64,000 nt of DNA from Heloderma charlesbogerti. Lineage: Eukaryota; Chordata; Lepidosauria; Squamata; Helodermatidae. Below are positions 59,001 to 64,000 of this stretch, one piece after another (position 1 is the first letter of the stretch; each line of letters begins with the position of its first letter). The notes beneath the pieces are model-generated. The model ran no database searches, had not been told where the DNA came from, and saw nothing but the letters and a program-made list of their open reading frames with translations. The translations under genes and the position numbers were made by a program. Location of the stretch: the NCBI GenBank assembly GCA_026122225.1, contig JANEZZ010001953.1, positions 248,001 to 312,000 on the forward strand, written 5' to 3'.

Positions 59001-62000
59001 GGACAACTGCCTTTCTCTGTTCATCAGCAAATGTGAATTGAAGACCGTAAAAACTTTAAGGAGATAAATTATAGGCACGGATAAAGCCCAGGATTCGAAG
59101 AGCGTTGTGCACTTAGACTCCCTTGATTCCCACTTCTAGCTGTAGTCCCTTTGCATTGGCCCTGACTGCCTAGGAGCAATTTTAAAGGGGACGGGGGGAG
59201 GCACAAGTGGCTGCTGTGCGAATAGGATCTTGAAGAGTTCCTTTATGTGCCTGGAAGGCATTTCATGGGCCTTTATATCCCAACTATAATTCTGATTTGA
59301 TTGCATTAATTGGCCTTCTGTTGTTGTCTGCAATTAGACACCTCAAACCTAAGCAATGATGACTGCTGTTGTCTGCTTCTTTATGATTTGGTTATACTGT
59401 ATCTGCTGTCTTGTGGTCTGCTTTATTGATACTGTATTTTGCTGGCTTCTTAATTATTTTTGTAAGCCACCTTGAATAATGTATTTGGTAGAAAGGCAAC
59501 AGACATTTTAAATCAAATATAAATTATCATTTCACAGTTTGGTAATAAAGTATTTATTATTGCTAAAATTCATATACTGTGTTATTTGCTAAAAAGCCAT
59601 CAAGGCAGTGTGTGGTGGAACTGCCCCATGGTTTTATTTGTTTAAACACAGTGATAAACGTTTATCGCTTCTCTGTACATTGGAGGTTGTCTGGTGGGTG
59701 GGTGTGAGAATGTATGGAATGGTGTGATTGGCTGAGTGCCTGGGGCCGTGTGATTGGTCAGTGAGAATGATGATGGGAGGGGGTGCTGGAGTGAGTTAAG
59801 AGAGGCAGTTTGAAAAGAGATGGGTGGTGGTGGAGGGATTTGATCTCTTAGATAAAACATCTCCTGGGGATAGGGCGAAGTGGTTAGTGGTTTTAGGCCT
59901 TAGTTTAGTGTAGGTTAGCTTAAGAGAAATCTTTTAAAGTCCAATCTGTATAATACTCCAAATAATGTTTTTTGTTTCTTTTACATCAAGTCTGTACACA
60001 AGTCATGATGTTACTTATACTTAACCTAGGTAGAAGTAAGAAAAAAAGGGGGGGGGCTCAATGCACAATTATAGCCTAGGAAAAAGAGTATAAGAAAGGT
60101 GGTTAAAGGCAGAAACCTGAGGTGGGTGGGAACAACCTGCCTAGCAAAAGACCAGCTCCCCCACCTCCCCGGTCTTGAGGGACCATAGGCTGGGTGAAGA
60201 AATGAGGGGTTTCATCACACAGTGCTAAAATAATGCATGGGAATGAAGACAGATGCCTTGAAAACATCCTGAGAGGTTAAATCAGCCTTCCCCAACCTAA
60301 TGTCCACTTGTGTTGGACTACAACTCCCAGCATCCCCAATGCCCAACACATCTGGAAGGCACCAGGCTGGGGAAGGATGGGACAGAGAAATGGCTGAGCA
60401 GCTTATGGGAAGTTAGTAATCTGAGGGCAATAATGATTTGAGTTGAAATGGGGGTGGGGTGGGGAGATATGAAGAGGTCCCATGTGAAGGTCCTGAAGTG
60501 TGAGATGACGTGGTTGTGAAGGTTCTGTTCCCTAGGTTCTTTCTGCTCAGCCAATCCACCCATATATTATCTATTCCCATTATGAAGGGACTTCAACAAT
60601 CAGTATTGGCTCAGCACTGTCTACAGCTGGCCTCCTCTAAAGTGGCAGCCATGGCCTGGAGTAGGCCATGGAAGAGGAAATGGGGAACACTAAATCGGGG
60701 AAAGTTGGATTAAATCACAATATTTGTGAAAGCAACAGTAGCTTACTTGACAGAAGATTTGCCAGAAACTGCTTTTCGCTCTTCTTTTGGAAAGGTGACC
60801 AGCACTGATGGCTGCTTCTTGTTGCTTGGAGCACTAGTGACTGTTGTGGAAGAATGACTGTCACTTTTGTGGCTGCTGTTACTATTGCTGCTTTCATCAC
60901 TACAACTGGAAATCCTCATGTTGTCACTGTCACCGCTTTCGCTGGTACTGCTGCTTTTTGATTCACCATTTATTTTTTCTGGTTGAGAATAGGAGATTGG
61001 GAGCTGATCATCAAAAATAATCTGAACAGTCTCTTGGCTGATTTTATTTTTCCTGCTTTTCCTCTTAGAGCTGGTTGTGGTGACAGTGTTGTTTCTTTTT
61101 CCATGGGAACCCGCCAAAGTTGTCCATGTTGCAGATATACCTATGGTGGTTGTCGTGGTAGCACTAGGTGGTTCTGTTAGGACTCTTGGCTCATCTAATT
61201 GAGAACCAAAAGAGGAATTACTGAAGTCCACAGATGTTATTTGCCTGTACAAGTTTTTACTACATTACTAGCCCACACATACCTATGTAAGTCACTTTCG
61301 GAACTCTGACATCTTGTAATATTACAGGTTCTGTCAACATGTATTTACTTAATGCACATTTACACATGATTCTGTTCCACCTCTAAAAGCAGCATATTTC
61401 AACACACACCTGATTTACACACATTCAGGGAAACAAAACACCTGAGTTCAGGGACCGATGGAGAAGGTCCTTTCATTGGACTTCGCTACTCTTAATTACT
61501 TACTATAATTAATACTAAACAGTGAAGAAATGCAGCCTCCCAAATGCCAAGGATCAGGATCCAAAGAACCATTAAACTTGCTCTGTGAGCCCATGAGGGC
61601 TCAAAACTTGTTTTTCCTCAAACAACAACTTCCTGTGCCTTGTAGCAAGCTGCTTTTTAAACTGAGGAAAGTTTCTAAAGCAATCTGGTATATGGTAGAG
61701 GGATTAGCTGTTCTCAAAGGAAGCCAAAAAATATATTGGGTTAACACGAGCTTTAGATGACAGCCAAGTAGTTTGCCCTTGAACCCATGAAAGTTCATCT
61801 CAAGTACAGTTTTGAAAAGTTTCCTCCATTTTGGATAGAAGAACAGTAGTTCTTTGTAAAAACCACTGTAATGTTATGATGGTTGAAAAAGAAAACACAC
61901 ACCAATTGCAGCAGATTAATGACTACCCAATTATATGTTCAATGTTAAATTCATGGGATAAAGGTTAATCCATGGTCACTTCACATCTCTTCAATAATAT

Positions 62001-62367
62001 ATAGTAAGGACTTTGCCTTAATTACATTGCATAGCCATGTTAATTGCTTGAATATATTCAAGTTGACATGATTTAATGATTGATTTAAAGATAATTTTGT
62101 TTCAGAGATCTGAGAATGGAAGAACAGAAGTGTTTGCATTTGGAAAAACTGTTGTAACCTGCTCTGAGTCCATTGGGTACAAATCTAATATCTACCTTCA
62201 ACTTTTAGTTTTTCCTTTTCTTGAGCAGCTTGTAGTTCAAAATTTTCTTTGTTTTTTGCCTCGATTTCTTCTAGCTTCCTCCTTTGCTCTTCCTTTTTCT
62301 TTCTTCTCTTCTCCTTTCTTTTCTCTCTTTTAGCAGCTAGAGCCAACCTTCTACTTTCTTCCCGCAG
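43993..62367 (-). CDS. ANKRD17: ANKRD17 C-terminal half (ten exons; gene runs off the right edge)
   Basis: Large cytoplasmic/nuclear scaffold (human about 2600 aa) with two ankyrin blocks and one KH domain, linked to cell-cycle, innate-immune and Hippo signalling. Exons on the minus strand are 62367-62196, 61194-60747, 58380-58225, 57578-57429, 56184-54515, 49308-49111, 48042-47794, 47342-47164, 44726-44562 and 44052-43993. They total 3447 nt, or 1148 residues plus TGA, in one continuous phase. Order in the protein: basic Lys/Arg/Glu helix, Ser/Thr-rich linker, KH domain with GRGG loop, then a very long Pro/Ser/Thr/Ala-rich tail ending WTPHMNSVHMNQLG. ANKHD1 is the paralogue; the tail (RPGFPVSLPLAYPPPQFAHA, VRRQLFVTVVKTS, HIKRPHSVPSSVQLPSTLST) matches ANKRD17 better. 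The ankyrin repeats lie beyond the right edge. Confidence 0.96.
44120..44355 (-). mobile_element. Sauria-type tRNA-derived SINE, near full length, antisense
   Basis: In reverse complement: GCCAGTGTGGTGTAGTGGTT (tRNA-like head), GGGTTCTAGCCCCCACTC (B-box region), AGTCACCCAGTGAGC-type body, CTCACAGTAGG, and a tail matching TATAAATGTAACAAATAAAT. Lies in the last ANKRD17 intron. Confidence 0.85.
44562..44726 (-). CDS. ANKRD17: ANKRD17 exon (GMPFSVYGN...NNGPQT)
   Basis: Acceptor TCTTGATAG, donor GTAAGT. Encodes GMPFSVYGNAMIPPVAPIAD, GTGGPIFNGPHAADPSWNSL and IKMVSNSTENNGPQT. Confidence 0.96.
45321..46487. mobile_element. CCTTCCCCAACC-family MITE split by a LINE insertion
   Basis: The left half (CTCCCTCAGCCTGGTGCCCT ... 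AATTCTCAGCCAGCA, 45321-45380) and right half (ATGGATGATGGGAATTGTAG ... GCACCAGGTTGGGGAAGGCT, 46430-46487) are the two arms of the same MITE family, separated by a 1-kb antisense LINE fragment. Confidence 0.6.
45385..46423 (-). pseudogene. 3' part of a CR1/L2-type LINE (RT C-terminal region)
   Basis: Minus-strand frames encode WIRVNKLKLNPDKPEVLPVS, then LVTSHLDYCNALFMRLPLKN and PRMWMELPAKE, the C-terminal RT signature of vertebrate CR1/L2-like elements (KLNPDKTEVL...SRLDYCNAL...). Several stops and shifts. The left end looks like the 3'UTR/tail (A-rich, TTTTAAAAATAAAAC). Confidence 0.75.
47164..47342 (-). CDS. ANKRD17: ANKRD17 exon (DKVDWC...DFPKVG)
   Basis: Acceptor TTGCCAG, donor GTAATG. 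Encodes KVDWCHSGMGNHVIHRPMSD, PGVFSQHQAMDRDSTGIVTP and SGTFHQHVPAGYMDFPKVG. A plus-strand open frame through this exon is only its antisense shadow. Confidence 0.96.
47794..48042 (-). CDS. ANKRD17: ANKRD17 exon (VRAPSPTPSAV...FEGIGGNQ)
   Basis: Acceptor TCCTTTAG, donor GTGGTA. Encodes PPAQPVSAGVRAPSPTPSAV, SSVSQDRKVPVPIGTERSAR and GHSGIWSFEGIGGNQ, nearly identical to mammalian ANKRD17. Confidence 0.95.
49111..49308 (-). CDS. ANKRD17: ANKRD17 exon (IVSIDSPYGSVT...CSSASN)
   Basis: Acceptor TTTTATAG, donor GTGAGT. Encodes GIVSIDSPYGSVTAPSTHLG, NFASNLSSGQVYAPGTPLGG and APAAANFNRQHFSPLNLLPP. Confidence 0.95.
49309..50679. other. ANKRD17 intron segment, nothing recognised
   Basis: First part (5' of the 49111 exon) of the large 5.2-kb intron. 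AT-rich, no exon or clear repeat apart from homopolymer G at about 50482-50490. Confidence 0.5.
50680..52060 (+). pseudogene. CR1/L3-type LINE reverse transcriptase remnant
   Basis: Plus-strand frames give WNQLFASVFTAENVG (about 50699), then LDFQKVFDRVPCQ (about 51221-51259, RT motif A), and after frame breaks GPVLGPMLFN-FISDLEPGV (about 51430-51484) and the decayed INDIKLFRMM, where FADDTKLFR would be expected. Many stops. A short TTGTGACACCTTAAAAGCCC repeat interrupts it near 51652. Located in an ANKRD17 intron, opposite to the gene. Confidence 0.65.
52795..52946. mobile_element. Truncated SINE joined to a small fold-back MITE
   Basis: GAAACATAGGAAGCTGATTT to CTAGCTCAGTGTTATC is the head of the 26123-type SINE. 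It is followed at 52863 by CAGCCTTTCCCAAACTGATG mirrored by GAGGGCATCACGTTGGGG (MITE arms, about 84 bp). Confidence 0.6.
53200..53745. repeat. Interspersed repeat A (relative at 60390-60712)
   Basis: Includes AAGAAGTCCCGAGTGGGGGT, GTTCTTTCTGCTCAGCCAGT and GGCTTCCCCTAAAGTGGTGC, all repeated in order and orientation at 60390-60712. The part before 53400 resembles an antisense LINE tail (GGTAACCTGGCCCTGACCTG, TTTAGGGCCTTATAAATTAA). Confidence 0.65.
53746..54514. other. ANKRD17 intron segment, nothing recognised
   Basis: Intronic sequence just 3' (on the gene strand) of the large exon. No exon or identifiable repeat. Confidence 0.5.
54515..56184 (-). CDS. ANKRD17: ANKRD17 large exon: end of KH domain and Pro/Ser/Thr-rich region
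   Basis: Acceptor CCGTTACAG, donor GTGAAT; 1670 nt. Begins GGTESTRQATQLINALIKDP (last KH helix), then 500 residues of low-complexity sequence with conserved islands: RPGFPVSLPLAYPPPQFAHA, RPPRLPMTHFGGTFPPAQST, VRRQLFVTVVKTS, HIKRPHSVPSS and FGPFSTLFENSAASAHAFWG. Confidence 0.97.
56777..57351. mobile_element. hAT-like non-autonomous element with intact 8-bp target duplication
   Basis: Flanked by exact GTTTAGTA duplications (56769-56776 and 57352-57359). Termini CAGGGATGCAGAAC and, inverted, CAGGGGGGCAGAAC. Interior G/C-rich with repeated CCCCACACATGGGCAAGTCC / CCCTGCATGGGTGAGTCCCA blocks. No transposase. It occupies half of the intron between the two KH-encoding exons of ANKRD17. Confidence 0.85.
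57429..57578 (-). CDS. ANKRD17: ANKRD17 exon: KH domain core
   Basis: Acceptor TTCTCTTTAG, donor GTAAGT. Encodes SKKVSVPSTVISRVIGRGGC, NINAIREFTGAHIDIDKQKD and KTGDRIITI. IGRGG is the GXXG nucleic-acid-binding loop and is intact. Confidence 0.97.
58225..58380 (-). CDS. ANKRD17: ANKRD17 exon with non-canonical GC donor
   Basis: Acceptor CCCTGAAAG. Encodes LSDIIGEVTGNSLSTCTKSC, PSPLSSPNGKITLASPKRGQ and KREEGWKEVVR. The 5' splice site is AAG|GCAAGT (GC-AG intron). Using the nearby GT instead would shift the frame relative to the KH exon. Confidence 0.92.
58506..58640. mobile_element. Short fold-back MITE with GGGTTGGATC arms
   Basis: GGGTTGGATCTGAACTTAGT at the left mirrors GACTAAGTCTGGATTCAACC at the right, with paired CATAGTTAGAGCAG / CTACTCTAAGTATG inside. 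135 bp. Confidence 0.8.
59590..60170. repeat. Interspersed repeat B, possible LTR remnant (relative at 62865-63480)
   Basis: Starts GTGGAACTGCCCCATGG and has GGTGTGATTGGCTGAGTGCC and AGTGAGAATG. The same elements in similar order follow GTTGAACTGCCCC at 62865. No coding region. Confidence 0.4.
60281..60378. mobile_element. Short fold-back MITE, CCTTCCCCAACC family
   Basis: ATCAGCCTTCCCCAACCTAA mirrors GGCACCAGGCTGGGGAAGGA; 98 bp, with a GGACTACAACTCCCAGCATC centre. Confidence 0.8.
60390..60712. repeat. Interspersed repeat A (relative at 53200-53745)
   Basis: Shares AAGAGGTCCCATGTGAAGGT-type text, GGTTCTTTCTGCTCAGCCAA, CATATATTAT and CCTCCTCTAAAGTGGCAGCC with the other copy. It ends 35 bp before the ANKRD17 exon at 60747. 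Confidence 0.65.
60747..61194 (-). CDS. ANKRD17: ANKRD17 exon: Ser/Thr-rich linker
   Basis: Acceptor TCTCAATTAG, donor GTAAGC. Encodes DEPRVLTEPPSATTTTTIGI, then GSHGKRNNTVTTTSSKRKSR and a SSSTSESGDSDNMRISSCSD block, ending KEERKAVSGKSSV. An upstream in-frame extension to 61252 is intronic. Confidence 0.93.
61195..62195. other. ANKRD17 intron, nothing recognised
   Basis: AT-rich 1-kb intron between the basic-helix exon and the linker exon. No repeat or RNA gene identified. Confidence 0.55.
62196..62367 (-). CDS. ANKRD17: ANKRD17 exon: basic coiled-coil segment
   Basis: Acceptor GACTTGCAG, donor GTAGAT. Encodes LREESRRLALAAKREKRKEK, RRKKKEEQRRKLEEIEAKNK and ENFELQAAQEKEKLKVE: 57 residues of strongly charged helix, with putative nuclear-localisation-like basic clusters. 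The acceptor has a weak pyrimidine tract, so the 5' edge is slightly uncertain. Confidence 0.88.
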
Positions 62368-62599
62368 CTGCAAGTCAAGATCATTCAATGGTGATCAAAG
62401 GAAACTGCTAAAACAAAACTACATATTGAACAGAAGAATGTTCCTGACCATGCCTTTCCCTAAACTAAATGAAACGAAACATAGTATTACTTGCAAAAAC
62501 ATTCATGATTTATATAGTAAATTCCAAGTAGATCACCTATATTCCTGGTAAGCTGAACAGACCCATATTCCAATATTGTGTGTGGTTTTGGCGGGGGGG

Positions 62600-62870
62600 A
62601 GGGGGGTGGAATCAGAGGCTGAGAAAAAAGGAGCTTGCCTAAGGCCACCTAGTGAATTTATGATGGAGGTGAAATTTGAACTGGGAACTTCACAGCTCAC
62701 ACATCTTAGCTCTTTTGATAAGCACATTATTCCTTTTCAGGTAGACTACAGAAGACTCCTACAGTTCCACTGTGAGAAGAACTGAGTTTTGATGGCTATA
62801 ATTCTGTATTCATGCATGAACTGCCTTGAGCAACTATAGAAAGGCAGGATATATGTTTTTAAAAGGAAAG
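62600..62870 (-). mobile_element. Diverged SINE-like repeat, antisense head
   Basis: GAACTTCACAGCTCACACATC and AAGGCCACCTAGTGAATTTA resemble the inverse of the Sauria-SINE body (GTGGCTTGGGCAAG, CTAGGTGGCC). Boundary uncertain. Confidence 0.35.
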
Positions 62871-63480
62871 TTGAACTGCCCCTTGTGGCAATTCCACATT
62901 CACAATATGTAAATAGTAAAGGTTTGTATATATGTAGGGTGGCTGGTGTGTGTCTGGAATGATTGACAGGTGAGTGTGAGGTGGGGTCTGGCAGAGTGTG
63001 GGCAAGAATGACAGTTTGGCAAGTGGAAGAAAGGAGGAGTGGCTGAGTGAGAATGGAATAAAGTGTGATTAGATGAGAGCTTGTGCAGAAAAAGGTGGGG
63101 TAATTGCTTCTAGGAAGTCAGATCAGTCTGGGAGGAAGGTAGATTGGGTACAGCTAGAGAAGTCTGAGTTGAGATTGCGAGATAATGAGATAGTCTGTGG
63201 GATAGAGAGTGTGTCCGATAGTGTGAGAGGTTTTTGAGCATAGAGCTAAAAGCAAGAGTTATATTGTGAATTATAGTGTTGACTTATTTTAATTATCATC
63301 CCTGATATCCTTTCCTCATCCCAACCCAGTTTCCATTTCTAATCCTGTTGTACCAAATAAACCTACTTGGTTTTCAGTTTTAAAAGACAGTTTCCTTTTT
63401 TTGTGATTAGGAAGGGTTTTGTGGAATAACCCCCACATGCTGGCTGCTTAGTCTGCGCTATCAAAAAGAAAGAAAGCAGC
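62865..63480 (+). repeat. Possible solo-LTR-like sequence
   Basis: Has GTTGAACTGCCCCTTGTGGC at the left, a G-rich middle, CTGTTGTACCAAATAAACCT (AATAAA followed by a T-rich stretch) and then a change in composition after about 63400. A relative of the 5' portion lies at 59590. No target duplication or coding domain was confirmed. Confidence 0.35.
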
Positions 63481-64000
63481 CCTAAAAGGGTTACTGGTGG
63501 CAGTAATTGTGAGAGTGGTGAAGCATCACAACACACAAACAGAGGGTTGTGGGCGAGAGCTTAAAAGTGGCAGTGTGAAGAGAGACACTGACCAAAGCAC
63601 CTGACCTGGTGACTCGAAGTAGGAGCGTGAGGTGGTCAAAAGGGCCTCAGGTCCTCACACCCCTGCATTCCCATTTTTGGTGGTTCCAGGGTGGGAGTCT
63701 TTACTTCACGGAAAGCACTTCATTTTGGTAAAAGGCATGGTCCCTTTCAAACACCATGAAGGGGAGGCGCTTCCAACAGCTTTCAGACTGAGCCCAGAGC
63801 CAAGAAAAACACCCCTCCCAGCACAAATGTAACCATGACAACACCACCTAAGAGAATACACAGCTATGAGACATAAAGAAAAAACCCAAGTGGAAACAGA
63901 AAAGTTATCCAATTGGCCTCAACTAATGTAAGCCTGCAACTGGAATGTGCATACAATCCCAAAACAAAAAATGCAGTCTGGGTACACTTTGTCTTATGCT
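63481..64000. other. ANKRD17 intron to the window edge, nothing recognised
   Basis: No exon of the upstream ANKRD17 part is visible; the small open frames here show no ankyrin-like sequence. Confidence 0.5.

Noticed and set aside
60743..61252. N-terminal extension MYRQITSVDFSNSSFGSQL of the linker exon
   Set aside because: The acceptor TCTCAATTAG at 61195 and the phase of the preceding exon place these residues in the intron.
54456..62367. Assignment to the paralogue ANKHD1
   Set aside because: The tail sequence and the adjacency to COX18 both fit ANKRD17; ANKHD1 lies in a different neighbourhood in mammals.

Overview
The window is vertebrate nuclear DNA, most likely from a squamate reptile (lizard or snake). 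All coding exons are short, bounded by GT-AG (once GC-AG) splice sites and separated by kilobase introns. The interspersed repeats fit squamates: BovB-related fragments (5621-5715, 27991-28094), tRNA-derived Sauria-type SINEs (39955-40095, 44120-44355), CR1/L2-type and R4/Dong-like LINE fragments, and many fold-back non-autonomous DNA transposons. No prokaryotic features, CRISPR arrays or functional tRNA/rRNA genes were seen. The species was not identified.

Three protein-coding genes are supported. (1) RPIA (ribose-5-phosphate isomerase A, + strand, 197-20493) is cut by the left edge; six exons give the C-terminal 177 residues, with a 3'UTR ending at a canonical AATAAA near 21685. (2) COX18 (mitochondrial inner-membrane insertase for cytochrome c oxidase subunit 2, - strand, 34064-25109) is complete: six exons, 999 nt, 332 aa, with a CpG-island promoter. 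(3) ANKRD17 (- strand, 62367-43993) enters from the right edge; ten exons encode the C-terminal 1148 residues, including the single KH domain, and a 2.3-kb 3'UTR probably ends near 41680. RPIA and COX18 converge; COX18 and ANKRD17 are in tandem. COX18-ANKRD17 adjacency is known from mammals, whereas human RPIA lies on another chromosome, so this linkage is of comparative interest.

Layout: 1-21.7 kb RPIA, its introns loaded with fold-back elements, including a 2.9-kb composite of nested palindromes (1617-4500) and a 5'-inverted LINE (about 12.84-15.83 kb); 21.7-25.1 kb convergent intergenic DNA; 25.1-34.1 kb COX18; 34.3-41.7 kb repeat-rich intergenic DNA with a perfect 49-bp-arm palindrome (34619-34718), an 8-bp-TSD hAT-like fold-back (35272-35741) and a large head-to-head tandem-repeat fold-back (about 35780-36905); 41.7-64 kb ANKRD17. 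The genes are housekeeping (pentose phosphate pathway, respiratory-chain assembly, KH/ankyrin scaffold) and do not form a functional cluster. The most unusual content is the density and architecture of palindromic non-autonomous transposons. I found no new protein-coding system.
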